This document shows positions 1 to 7,945 of a stretch of 64,000 nt of DNA, piece after piece (the first letter of the stretch is position 1; every line of letters begins with the position of its first letter). Source of the DNA: Streptomyces sp. NRRL F-525 (lineage in GTDB: Bacteria > Actinomycetota > Actinomycetes > Streptomycetales > Streptomycetaceae); the NCBI RefSeq assembly GCF_000716605.1, contig NZ_JNXE01000010.1, positions 1 through 64,000 of the forward strand. The letters are read 5' to 3'. A program made the position numbers and the translations under genes. The notes below the pieces were generated by a model. It was not told where the DNA came from. It made no database searches and saw only the letters and a program-made list of their open reading frames with translations.

Positions 1-15
1 GTGTATAAGAGACAG
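1..15 (+). other. Residual Tn5/Nextera mosaic-end adaptor at contig edge
   Basis: The first 15 bases, gtgtataagagacag, are identical to the last 15 bases of the 19-base Tn5 mosaic end used in Nextera-type libraries. They are therefore very probably untrimmed adaptor and not genomic. The apparent GTG start and first five residues (MYKRQ) of the following reading frame come from this sequence. True genomic sequence probably begins at base 16. Confidence 0.93.
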
Positions 16-231
16 CCCCCGTACTCCCCGAGCACCACCGCCAACGCCTCCGACCCCCCACCCCCGGCCTACGAGGCAATCCCCGCAGGCCAGTTCGACC
101 CCCGAGACCTCACCGACTTCCAGCTCGACGAACTCGTGCACCGGATCATCGGCCGCATCACCCGCCTGATCCGCACGGAACTCCGCCTGGACCGCGAACG
201 GATCGGCAAACTCCGCGACCCCCGCCACTGA
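16..231 (+). CDS. Small eCIS-associated protein, 5' end missing at contig edge
   Basis: Only the C-terminal 71 residues are real; the five before them are read from adaptor. The visible part has a Pro/Ala-rich linker and then a charged amphipathic helix (DELVHRIIGRITRLIRTELR, followed by LDRERIGKLRD). It ends 61 bases before a contractile-tail tube gene and shares its strand, so it belongs to the injection-system operon. Small helical proteins often sit among the tube and adaptor genes of eCIS loci, but I cannot assign this one to a named family. The true start lies outside the window. Confidence 0.6.
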   Translation, partial: PPYSPSTTANASDPPPPAYEAIPAGQFDPRDLTDFQLDELVHRIIGRITRLIRTELRLDRERIGKLRDPRH

Positions 232-292
232 CCGGAACCGGACCCAGAACCAAAACCACACCCCGACGCGACAACAGAAAGGCCCACCCCCG

Positions 293-715
293 ATGTCCCG
301 CCTCGACCCGGGCTCCACCATCTGGTTCACCCTCAGCATCGACGGCGAGAGCCTCGGCTACTTCAACGGGTGCGACGGGCTGTCGTCGACGGTGGAGATC
401 GAGCACCGACAGGAGGGCGGCAACAACGGCTTCGTCTGGCAACTCCCCACCCGTGTCACCTTCTCCACCATCCGGCTGACCCGACCGCTCACCCCGGACA
501 CCGCGAAGGTCGCCAAGTGGATCTCCTCCGTGCAGACCGGGATCAAGCGCCCCACCGGCCAGATCGCGGCCCTGCGCGCGGACGGTTCGGAGGTCGCGCA
601 CTGGGGGCTGATCGACGTGCTGCCCGTCAGCTGGCAGGGCCCCTCCCTCGACCCGTCCGGACCGGCGGTCGCCACCGAGGTTCTGGAGATCGCGCACCAC
701 GGATTCACGGACTGA
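293..715 (+). CDS. Contractile injection system inner-tube protein (gp19-like)
   Basis: This 140-residue protein has the size and layout of the T4 gp19/Afp tube family. It has an early beta-rich segment (FTLSIDGESLGYFNGCDGLS), a central basic region and a C-terminal strand pair before EIAHHGFTD. Members stack as hexameric rings to form the inner tube, which the contracting sheath drives forward. Because it directly precedes the LysM adaptor and spike genes, it probably corresponds to the specialised tube protein that initiates on the baseplate (Afp5 position) more than to the bulk tube. The ATG follows an AGAAAGG ribosome-binding site at moderate spacing. It is probably co-transcribed with the genes on both sides. 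Confidence 0.85.
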   Translation: MSRLDPGSTIWFTLSIDGESLGYFNGCDGLSSTVEIEHRQEGGNNGFVWQLPTRVTFSTIRLTRPLTPDTAKVAKWISSVQTGIKRPTGQIAALRADGSEVAHWGLIDVLPVSWQGPSLDPSGPAVATEVLEIAHHGFTD

Positions 716-746
716 GCGCGGCGGCGGAGGAAGGGAGAGCAAGACC

Positions 747-1469
747 ATGGCCACCACCAGCAGGGGCGCCGGCAAGAGCCTTGTCCGGGCCGGCCTCGCG
801 ATACATGAGCCACCCGTCGGGGGCAGCACCACCCCGGGCGGGCTCATCAAGACCTTCGCCTTCGACTTCAACCCCGCGCAACTGTCCCTCACCCGCCGCG
901 CCCAGTGGAAGACGACCCCCGCACAGATCGAACGGGACGGCTCCCTCCCGGAGTTCATGGGTTCGCAGCCGCGCGAGATGGGCGTGGAGATCTTCCTCGA
1001 CTCCTCCGACGAGCCGACCAGCAACTCCGTACTGAAGAAGGTCGAGTCGCTCCTCGCGTGCTGCGACGTGACCACCAAGTCCATTGCGGCCAAACAGCCT
1101 TCACCGCCGTGGGTCGTGTTCCAGTGGGGTTCCTTCTCCACCGCCCGCTTCACCGCCTACGTCTCCTCCGTCGAAGCCGCCTACTCGCTCTTCGGGACCA
1201 CAGGCGTACCCATCCGCGCCACCTGCCGACTCCAACTGCACGAGATCCCGAGCAACACCAAGGGCCAGAACCCGACTTCGGGCGCGCTCACCGCGCAGCG
1301 CGTCCACCGGGTCGTAGCAGGGGACTCCTTGCAGTCGCTGGCCTGGCGGGAGTACGGCGACTCCGCCGCGTGGCGGGCGATCGCCGAGGCCAACGGGATC
1401 GACGACCCGACGCGGCTCGCGAACGGTGTCGAACTCGTGCTGCCGTCCGCCGAGGAGGTGCGTTCCTGA
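747..1469 (+). CDS. LysM-domain baseplate adaptor (Afp7-like)
   Basis: This 240-residue protein ends in a LysM module (about residues 185-238; VHRVVAGDSLQSLAWREYGD, then an I-ANGIDDP segment). The N-terminal part (FAFDFNPAQLSLTRRAQWK) is typical of the LysM tail proteins of eCIS and related contractile tails. These proteins join the inner tube to the spike hub. There is no signal peptide, so the LysM probably serves particle assembly and not cell-wall anchoring. The ATG follows a purine-rich GGAGGAAGGGAGAG stretch. Its TGA overlaps the ATG of the spike gene by one base, which indicates translational coupling. Confidence 0.85.
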   Translation: MATTSRGAGKSLVRAGLAIHEPPVGGSTTPGGLIKTFAFDFNPAQLSLTRRAQWKTTPAQIERDGSLPEFMGSQPREMGVEIFLDSSDEPTSNSVLKKVESLLACCDVTTKSIAAKQPSPPWVVFQWGSFSTARFTAYVSSVEAAYSLFGTTGVPIRATCRLQLHEIPSNTKGQNPTSGALTAQRVHRVVAGDSLQSLAWREYGDSAAWRAIAEANGIDDPTRLANGVELVLPSAEEVRS

Positions 1470-3376
1470 TGGTGAAGTCCGCGTTCTCGAACGTCGTCGA
1501 GGTGAAGATCGGCGGCGCCAAGATCCCTTCCGAGTACGCCCGTTACCTCGTCGACAGCTACGTCGACCAGGGCGTCGGCGTCCCGGCCGCGTTCCGGCTC
1601 ACCTTCCGGGACCCGTACCGGCTCATCCTCGGCAAGCTCGGTGTCACCTTCGGCACGAAGATCGTCATCGCGCCGGTCGCCGACGGACAGGGCGCCTCCG
1701 ATCCGCTGCTGACCGGTGAGGTCACGGGACTTGAGGCCGACTACGACGGCACCGGCACCTTCACCGTCGTACGCGGCTACGACTTCGGGCACCGGCTGCT
1801 GCGCCAGCGCCGGGTCGCCGCCTACCGCAACCAGAGCGCGTCCGACATCGCCCGCAAACTCGCCGCCCAGGACGGGGTGCCGATCGGGAAGATCACGTCC
1901 ACGCGGACCGTGTATGAGTTCATCTCCCAGTCCAACGTGACCGATTGGGACTTCCTCGCCCGGCTCGCCGACGAGAACGAGATGGTGATGTCGGTCGACG
2001 CGGACGGCAAGTTCCAGTTCGTGGAGCCGAAGCCGTCGTCCGGTGCGCCGTCGCCCGAAACCGACGGCGACAAGAGCCCGTTCGTGCTCCAGGCCGGGCA
2101 CGACATCCTGCGGCTGCGGGCCGCCGTGACCGCCGCCGACCAGGTCGGCACGGTCGAGGCGCGCGGCTGGGACGTCACCACGAAGAAGAAGCTCACCGCC
2201 ACCTCGCCCGGGGCCTCCAATCCGTCAATCGGTATCGGGACCACCCCGGGCGCGGCGGCCGGCAAGTTCAAGACGGCCAAGCTGGTCGAGACGGGCACGC
2301 CCTACGACAAGCAGAACGAGGTGAAGTTCGCCGCCGCCGCGCTCGCCGACGACGTGACGTCCTCCTTCGCCGAGCTGGAGGTCGTCGCGCGCGGAAATCC
2401 CAAACTGCGCCCGGGAGTTCCGGTCGCGCTCGCGGACGTGGGCCCACCCTTCGAGGGCAAGTACACGGCCACCTCCGTACGGCACGTCTTCGGCGACGGC
2501 AAGCACTACGAGACCTGGGTGACGGTCAGCGGACGGCAGTGGCGTTCGCTGTACGGGCTCGCCTCGGGCGGCTCGGAGACCGCGCCCCGGCTGCCCGGTG
2601 TCGCCAACGCCCTGGTCACGGACGTCAATGACCCGCTGAAGCAGGGGCGGGTGAGGTTGCAGTTCCCCTGGCTCGACGACACATACGTCAGCGACTGGAC
2701 CCGAACTGTCCAGTGGGGCGGGCTCGGTGGGGGCGGGATCTTCCCCATGGACGTCAACGACGAAGTGCTGGTCGCCTTCGACCGGGGGGCACTTGACCAC
2801 CCGTTCGTGATCGGCGGGCTCTACAACGGCAAGGACAAACCGACCGTGGTCGGTGACGTTCCGCTGCACGACGCCGTACGGAAGAAGGCGAGCCGGCACA
2901 CCGTCTCCGACCGGGACGGCAACCGGATGGACCTGCTCAGCCAGAAGACCGGCGGACGTAAGCAAGGCGTCCGACTGGCCTCCGGGGACAAGCAGTTGAC
3001 CATCACCCTGGACCGCACGAACACCGAGATCGTGGTGGACAGCAAGGGCGCGGTCACCATCAAGGGCAGCCGCGCGGTGTCGGTCGAGGCCGGTACCGAT
3101 CTCACCCTCAGCGCCCGGCGCAGTCTCACGATCAAGAGCGGCGGCCCGCTGAACATCGAGGGACGCGGGCTGATCAACGTCAAGTCGGCCACCGGAGCGA
3201 TCACGTTGGACGCGATGGGCGCCCTCAACATGAAGGCGCTCGGCAACGCGATGCTCACCGCGGGCGGGAGCGTGCAGGTCAACTCCATCGGCAACGTGGG
3301 CATTCGGGCCATCACCGTGCCGATCATGGGCGTGGTCACCCTCAACGGCCTTGTCCCGGTGGTGCTTCCGGCATGA
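1469..3376 (+). CDS. VgrG-like spike/hub protein (Afp8-like, gpD family)
   Basis: This 635-residue protein starts at the ATG that overlaps the upstream stop; longer readings would run back into the LysM gene. The N-terminal 350 or so residues resemble the phage late-control gpD/gp27 hub (WDFLARLADENEMVMSVDAD). An OB-fold segment follows (DPLKQGRVRLQFPWLDDTYV). The C-terminus is a repetitive beta-helix of gp5 type (LTLSARRSLTIKSGGPLNIE) ending in a hydrophobic tail (MGVVTLNGLVPVVLPA). It should trimerise into the puncturing spike below the baseplate. No separate PAAR tip gene is visible next to it. Its TGA overlaps the ATG of a mini-ORF. Confidence 0.88.
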   Translation: MVKSAFSNVVEVKIGGAKIPSEYARYLVDSYVDQGVGVPAAFRLTFRDPYRLILGKLGVTFGTKIVIAPVADGQGASDPLLTGEVTGLEADYDGTGTFTVVRGYDFGHRLLRQRRVAAYRNQSASDIARKLAAQDGVPIGKITSTRTVYEFISQSNVTDWDFLARLADENEMVMSVDADGKFQFVEPKPSSGAPSPETDGDKSPFVLQAGHDILRLRAAVTAADQVGTVEARGWDVTTKKKLTATSPGASNPSIGIGTTPGAAAGKFKTAKLVETGTPYDKQNEVKFAAAALADDVTSSFAELEVVARGNPKLRPGVPVALADVGPPFEGKYTATSVRHVFGDGKHYETWVTVSGRQWRSLYGLASGGSETAPRLPGVANALVTDVNDPLKQGRVRLQFPWLDDTYVSDWTRTVQWGGLGGGGIFPMDVNDEVLVAFDRGALDHPFVIGGLYNGKDKPTVVGDVPLHDAVRKKASRHTVSDRDGNRMDLLSQKTGGRKQGVRLASGDKQLTITLDRTNTEIVVDSKGAVTIKGSRAVSVEAGTDLTLSARRSLTIKSGGPLNIEGRGLINVKSATGAITLDAMGALNMKALGNAMLTAGGSVQVNSIGNVGIRAITVPIMGVVTLNGLVPVVLPA

Positions 3377-3462
3377 GCGGCCCAACGGGCAAGGACAAGA
3401 GCGGCTCAACGGGCAGGGCCATGCGTGGCCCAACGGGCAAGGAACGGGCGGGTGTTGTCTGA
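3373..3462 (+). CDS. 29-codon repeat-built mini-ORF between spike and baseplate genes
   Basis: The ATG at 3373 overlaps the spike gene's stop (ATGA). The TGA at 3460-3462 overlaps the ATG of the gp25-like gene (TGATG). The frame therefore fits exactly between its neighbours and would couple their translation. It encodes three near-identical basic octapeptides (SGPTGKDK, SGSTGRAM, RGPTGKER) and then AGVV. I know no family for it. It could be a small structural peptide, or an expanded repeat that merely preserves translation through the gap. The neat overlaps favour translation, but the protein is unproven. Confidence 0.4.
   Translation: MSGPTGKDKSGSTGRAMRGPTGKERAGVV
3377..3448 (+). repeat. 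Three 24-bp tandem repeats
   Basis: Three consecutive 24-base units share the core GGCCCAACGGGCAAGG with a few substitutions (3377-3400, 3401-3424, 3425-3448). The period is a multiple of three, so changes in copy number would keep the overlapping mini-ORF open. Strand slippage is the likely origin. Confidence 0.85.
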
Positions 3463-3905
3463 TGGCCGAACAATTCGTGGGCTCCGGCTGGTCGTTCCCG
3501 CTGCGCATCGGACCGACCGGCGGCATCGCGCTGGTCAGCGGGGAACGCGAGGTCGAGGAGGCGATCCGGCTCGTCCTGTCGACGGCGCCGGGCGAGCGGC
3601 CGATGCGGCCCGACTTCGGCTGCGCGATCCACGACCTGGTGTTCGCGCCGGTCAACGAGCAGACGGCGGGCCGGATCCAGCACGAGGTGCACGTCAGCCT
3701 CGACCGCTGGGAGCCGCGCATCGAGGTCGACGACGTCGAGGTCACCGCGGGCACCGAGCAGAGCGTGCTGTACATCGACGTCCGCTACTCGATCCGCGGC
3801 ACCAACAACCCGCGCAGCCTCGTCTTCCCCTTCTACGTCATCCCGTCCCACGACGAGCCGGACACCTCCGGTACGCCCGGCACGGCTGCTGAAAGCGACA
3901 ACTGA
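3462..3905 (+). CDS. gp25/GPW-family baseplate wedge protein (Afp9-like)
   Basis: This 147-residue protein carries the gp25 signature: a core beginning GSGWSFPLRI, a helix EVEEAIRLVLSTAPGERPMR, the PDFGCAIHDLVFAP loop, and a C-terminal strand (YIDVRYSIRGTNNPRSLVFP). Proteins of this type sit at the baseplate and start sheath polymerisation. The ATG at 3462 shares bases with the stop of the mini-ORF. The gene ends three bases before the next start, so the operon is continuous. Confidence 0.9.
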   Translation: MAEQFVGSGWSFPLRIGPTGGIALVSGEREVEEAIRLVLSTAPGERPMRPDFGCAIHDLVFAPVNEQTAGRIQHEVHVSLDRWEPRIEVDDVEVTAGTEQSVLYIDVRYSIRGTNNPRSLVFPFYVIPSHDEPDTSGTPGTAAESDN

Positions 3906-3908
3906 CCG

Positions 3909-5867
3909 ATGGCCCTGCCCTCCCCGAACCTCGACGACCGCCGCTTCCAGCAGTTCGTCGACGACGCCAAGCGCTACATCCAGCAGCGCGCCCCGGAGTG
4001 GACCGACCACAACGTCTCCGACCCCGGCGTCACCCTCGTCGAGACGGTCGCGCACATGGCCGACCAGATCGTCTACCGCCTCAACCGGGTACCGGACAAG
4101 AACCACTTGGCGTTTCTCGACCTGGTCGGCATCACCCTCTTCCCGCCGTCCGCGGCCCGCACCGACGTCACGTTCTGGCTGTCGGCGCCCCAGGAGGAAG
4201 CGGTGCAGGTGCCGCTCGGCACCGAGGTCGCGACGATGCGCACCGAGGGCGAGGAGGCGGTCGTCTTCGCCACCGAGCGCGAACTCGCCGTCGTACCCAG
4301 CGCGTTGAGGCATCTCGTCGTGCAGCACCGGGGCAAGCAGGTCGTCGACCGCACGCACGACCTGGCCGAGGGCAACCACGTCATGTGCTTCGCCGAGTCG
4401 CCCGACCCCGGCGACTCGATGCTGTTCGGGCTGACCGCCGCCGTCCCGCACTGCGCCCTCGCCCTCGAACTCGACAGCCGCGTAGACGGAGTTGGCGTCG
4501 ACCCGCGCCAACCGCCCCTGGTGTGGGAGGCGTGGACCGCCGACGGCTGGCAGGCGTGCGAGGTGGACCGGGACGGCACCGGTGGCCTCAACCGCCCCGG
4601 CGCGGTCGTCCTGCACATCCCCGGTGGCCACACCCTGTCCCGCAACGGGGGCCAGGAAGCAGGCTGGTTGCGCTGCCGCGTCACCGAACCCCACTCCGAC
4701 CAGCCCTTCTACACCACCTCGCCGACCGTCCGCTCCGCCGAGGCCTTCACCATCGGCGGCACCACCACCGTCGTCCACGCAGACACGGTCTACGACGAGG
4801 CCCTCGGGGAGTCCACCGGCCTGCCCGGACAACGCCTGCGGCTCTCCCACACACCGGTCGTCGGCGACGCCGTACCCCTCCTCCTCCAGACCGCCGAGCA
4901 CGAGGGCTGGACCGACTGGCAGGTCGTCCCGCACTTCGCCGCCTCCGGCCCCGACGACCGCCACATCACCCTGGACGCGGCCACCGGCGAACTCGCCTTC
5001 GGACCCGCCGTCCGCGAACCCGACGGCTCCCTGCGCCAGTACGGCATGGTCGCCCCCAAGGGCTCGGTGATCCGCGCCCGCCGTTATCGCACCGGCGGCG
5101 GCCGGTCCGGCAACGTGGCACGCGGCGCGGTGCAGATCCTGCGCAGCTCCATCCCGTACGTCTCCGAGGTCGTCAACCGCGAGGCGGCACGCGGGGGAGT
5201 GGACGGCGAGACCGTCCAGGAGGCCAAGACTCGCGCACCGATCACCCTGCGCGCACAGGAACGGGCGGTCACCCTCCGGGACTACGAGGAACTCTCCCGC
5301 CGGGCCGCCCCCGAGACCGCGCGCATCACCTGCCTGGAGGGCGACGAGGAGGAGCACGGGGCTTACGCCGTACGGGTGTTGGTGGTCCCGCAGGCCGTGC
5401 CCGACCCGGGCGGCCGACTGCGCTTCGAGCAACTCGTGCCCGGAGACGCCCTGTTGGAGCGCATCACCCGGCATCTCGACGAACGGCGGCTCATCGGGAC
5501 CCGGTTGGCGGTCGGGCCACCCTTCTATCAGGGCGTCACCGTCGTCGCCACGGTCCACGCCTTCCGGGGCGTCGACACCGACCGGGTTCGCCGCCAGGCC
5601 CACGACGCCCTCTACCGCCACCTCGACCCGCTCACCGGCGGATCGGACGGGAAGGGCTGGCCGTTCGGGCGCCCGGTGCAGTCCGGGGAGGTCTTCGCGG
5701 TGCTCCAGCGCGTACCCGGCGTTGAGTTGGTCGACGAGGTCGTCCTCCACCCCGCCGATCCGCTCACCGGCAAGCGCGGCGACCCCACCGACCGCATCGA
5801 CCTGGAGCGGCCGTCACTGGTGTTCTCCTTCGACCACCGCGTCCGCGTGATCGGAGACGGCGCGTGA
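3909..5867 (+). CDS. Baseplate J/gp6-like assembly protein (Afp11-like)
   Basis: This 652-residue protein has the hallmarks of putative baseplate assembly proteins of the gp47/J class. The N-terminus is FVDDAKRYIQQRAPEWTDHN then VSDPGVTLVETVAHMADQIV. Large beta-rich insertions follow, and the C-terminal core has the motif TLRDYEELSRRAAPETARI, close to the family's (V/L)TxxDYexLar. It should form the baseplate wedge ring with the gp25-like and gpI-like proteins. The start is three bases after the preceding stop. It ends just before the next gene, with a small GTG frame overlapping its stop (5865-5903, 12 codons) that I do not count as a gene. Confidence 0.88.
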   Translation: MALPSPNLDDRRFQQFVDDAKRYIQQRAPEWTDHNVSDPGVTLVETVAHMADQIVYRLNRVPDKNHLAFLDLVGITLFPPSAARTDVTFWLSAPQEEAVQVPLGTEVATMRTEGEEAVVFATERELAVVPSALRHLVVQHRGKQVVDRTHDLAEGNHVMCFAESPDPGDSMLFGLTAAVPHCALALELDSRVDGVGVDPRQPPLVWEAWTADGWQACEVDRDGTGGLNRPGAVVLHIPGGHTLSRNGGQEAGWLRCRVTEPHSDQPFYTTSPTVRSAEAFTIGGTTTVVHADTVYDEALGESTGLPGQRLRLSHTPVVGDAVPLLLQTAEHEGWTDWQVVPHFAASGPDDRHITLDAATGELAFGPAVREPDGSLRQYGMVAPKGSVIRARRYRTGGGRSGNVARGAVQILRSSIPYVSEVVNREAARGGVDGETVQEAKTRAPITLRAQERAVTLRDYEELSRRAAPETARITCLEGDEEEHGAYAVRVLVVPQAVPDPGGRLRFEQLVPGDALLERITRHLDERRLIGTRLAVGPPFYQGVTVVATVHAFRGVDTDRVRRQAHDALYRHLDPLTGGSDGKGWPFGRPVQSGEVFAVLQRVPGVELVDEVVLHPADPLTGKRGDPTDRIDLERPSLVFSFDHRVRVIGDGA

Positions 5868-5898
5868 ACACCATCAACTCCCGGTGGGGAGGCTTGCG

Positions 5899-6465
5899 TT
5901 GAGAGGGTCAGTTGACGGGCTCGGCTCGTCCGCGCCGATCGGCGCCATGCTGCCCGCCGTGTTCGCGGACGACGACCTCGCCCAGCGTTTCGTCGCCGGT
6001 CTCGACGAGGTCGTAGCGCCGATCCTGAGTGTGCTGGACTGCCTCGACACGTACTTCCGGCCGTCGCTCGCACCGCTCGACTTCGTTCAGTGGCTGGGGA
6101 GTTGGGTCGGTGCCGAGACCGACGGAAGCGAACCGGAGGAGCGGCTGCGGGCCGCCGTAGCCGCGGCGACGTACCTGCACCGCATCCGCGGTACCCGGCG
6201 CGGACTGGCCGAGGCCGTCCGGCTCGCGTTCGGGGCCGAACCGGAGATCACCGAGAGCGGCGCCGCCGACTGGAACGCCCGCCCGCTTGGACCGGTCCCA
6301 GGCGAGCGCAGCCCCCGGCTCCACGTCCATCTGCAGCTGCCCGCGCCGACCACCCTGGACACGCACCGCCTGGACGCCCTCGTGGCGGCCGCCCGTCCCG
6401 CCCATATGCCGTACACGGTCCAGGTGACCGCCACCGTGCTCGCCGAAAGGAACCCCGAGAGATGA
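5899..6465 (+). CDS. Phage tail protein I-like baseplate component (Afp12-like)
   Basis: I choose the TTG at 5899 because GGGGAGG lies six bases upstream, giving 188 residues. A GTG at 5884 in the same frame is possible but has no comparable ribosome-binding site. Features seen are the N-terminal LPAVFADDDLAQRFVAGLDE, a DCLDTYFRPSLAPLDFVQWL stretch and RLRAAVAAATYLHRIRGTRR. These fit the tail protein I (gpI) family that completes the baseplate in eCIS loci. Its stop overlaps the start of the zinc-ribbon gene (ATGA), so the two are translationally coupled. Confidence 0.82.
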   Translation: MRGSVDGLGSSAPIGAMLPAVFADDDLAQRFVAGLDEVVAPILSVLDCLDTYFRPSLAPLDFVQWLGSWVGAETDGSEPEERLRAAVAAATYLHRIRGTRRGLAEAVRLAFGAEPEITESGAADWNARPLGPVPGERSPRLHVHLQLPAPTTLDTHRLDALVAAARPAHMPYTVQVTATVLAERNPER

Positions 6466-7913
6466 CGACCACCCAGAGCTGCGCCGAATGCGGAACCCGC
6501 GCGGAACCGGGCCAGTCGTTCTGCGACGCCTGCGGTGCCGTCCTGAGCTGGACGGACCGCGCGGGCGCCCGCACCGGGGCCCCGGCCGAGCGCGGCGAGG
6601 GCGCCGCCGGTGAACCGGGCTGGGACGCCTTCCCCCAGTCCGACAGCGCGGGCCTGCCCCGCACCCGCCGGGACACACGGGGCACGAACGAGCCGTCAGG
6701 GCAAGGGAGTTCGGGTTCGGAAGACCCCGCCGCCCGACTCGACGCCCTGTCCCTGCGCCTGGACGCCCTCGCCGCCGGCGGCTCGTACGACTCGGTCGGC
6801 GCGGGCTCCCGGCAGGAGCCGGCGAACGGCGGTTCTACGACCCCTCACGCATCCGGCGCCGCTACGACCCACCCGACCACGGACCCGACGCCCGCGCCCG
6901 ACGCGCCGTACGCGAACCGCGGCGGCACCGCCCGCACCCCCTCACCGACCGACACCGCCCCCACCCAACCGGTCCCCGCCACCTCCCCGGAACCGGAACC
7001 GGGACCGGAACCGGAGTCCGAGGCCGAGCGCGCCCGGCGGCTCCTCGTCCCGGTCTCCGACCCGGAGCCCCGCCAGGCCCCGTCCGTGGCCCCGGTGCTG
7101 CCCGGCCGCCCGGTCGCCGCGCGCCCCCAGTCCGTACGGGCACCCGGTGTCGAACCCGGAGCCGCCGGCGGAGTCCCCTGCCCCTGGTGCGCCACGGCGA
7201 ACCGCCCCGACCGGCACTACTGCGCCCGCTGCGCGATGCCCATGGCCGGAGAGGCGCACGCCCCCGGCCAACTGCCTTGGTGGCGGCGGTTGTTCGCGTT
7301 CCGGAACGGCGAGATCCCATGGGCGGGCGACCGGCCCCGGCTGCGCCGCACCTTCGACCGCGTGCTGACCTGGCTCGGTGCCGCGATCGTGCTGACGCTG
7401 CTGATCGTGCTGGCCGTCAACATCCCGCGTGCCGTGGACGCGACCAAGGACCACTTCGCCAAGCGGGCCCCCGTCTACCCGGACCGCGTCAGCGCCTCGC
7501 GCTCCTTCCCGGGTCACAAGCCGGAGCTGGCCTTCGACCGGCTGAACAACACCTGGTGGGGGCCGGGGGTGAGCCAGGCGGGCCAGGGTCAGTGGCTGGA
7601 GGCGCAGTTCGACGAGCCGACGCGGCTGCTCGACCTGATGATCACCCCGGGGGTTTCCACCCGCCCCGACCAGATCGGCCAGTCGGCGCTCCCGCACCGG
7701 ATCGAGGCGGTGATCACCACGGCCAAGGGCAAGACGATCACCCGCCAGATCACCCTGGACCAGGGGGCGGGAGCCCAGCGCCGCTCCTTCCGCGTCGGCA
7801 CGGTCACCTCGGTCCGCTTCACCATCGAGTCCGCCTACGGAACCTCCGGGAGCAAGCAAGTGGCCATCGCCGAGATCGAGTTCTTCGGCCCGTCGAACTC
7901 GGGCAGCTCCTGA
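6462..7913 (+). CDS. Zinc-ribbon, single-TM, discoidin-like eCIS-linked membrane protein (CisA-like candidate)
   Basis: This 483-residue protein has two four-cysteine zinc ribbons (CAEC...CDAC at residues 7-24 and CPWC...CARC near 240-257). A 200-residue Pro/Glu/Thr linker with PEPEPGPEPE runs separates them. One transmembrane helix follows (about 300-322, WLGAAIVLTLLIVLAVNI). The C-terminal 130-residue beta domain has discoidin/F5-8C-like features (ASRSFPGHKPELAFDRLNN, then TWWGPG). With no signal peptide, the ribbons should be cytoplasmic and the beta domain outside. Streptomyces eCIS loci are reported to encode a membrane protein, CisA, that docks particles at the membrane; position and topology match. 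That identity is an inference. Confidence 0.75.
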   Translation: MTTTQSCAECGTRAEPGQSFCDACGAVLSWTDRAGARTGAPAERGEGAAGEPGWDAFPQSDSAGLPRTRRDTRGTNEPSGQGSSGSEDPAARLDALSLRLDALAAGGSYDSVGAGSRQEPANGGSTTPHASGAATTHPTTDPTPAPDAPYANRGGTARTPSPTDTAPTQPVPATSPEPEPGPEPESEAERARRLLVPVSDPEPRQAPSVAPVLPGRPVAARPQSVRAPGVEPGAAGGVPCPWCATANRPDRHYCARCAMPMAGEAHAPGQLPWWRRLFAFRNGEIPWAGDRPRLRRTFDRVLTWLGAAIVLTLLIVLAVNIPRAVDATKDHFAKRAPVYPDRVSASRSFPGHKPELAFDRLNNTWWGPGVSQAGQGQWLEAQFDEPTRLLDLMITPGVSTRPDQIGQSALPHRIEAVITTAKGKTITRQITLDQGAGAQRRSFRVGTVTSVRFTIESAYGTSGSKQVAIAEIEFFGPSNSGSS

Positions 7914-7945
7914 CGGGCAGTCAATGAAGCGGCGGGTGCGGTGAT

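Noticed and set aside
1..231. A complete 76-residue gene starting with GTG at base 1
   Set aside because: The start codon and first five codons are adaptor sequence, so the gene is truncated and its true start is unknown.
3342..5750. An 802-codon minus-strand frame opposite the gp25- and J-like baseplate genes
   Set aside because: It lacks any recognisable motif, and the plus strand codes for conserved baseplate proteins with matching operon overlaps.
5865..5903. A 12-codon GTG frame (VNTINSRWGGLR) overlapping the J-like gene's stop
   Set aside because: It is very short, has no repeat or independent ribosome-binding site, and most likely reflects the leader of the gpI-like gene.
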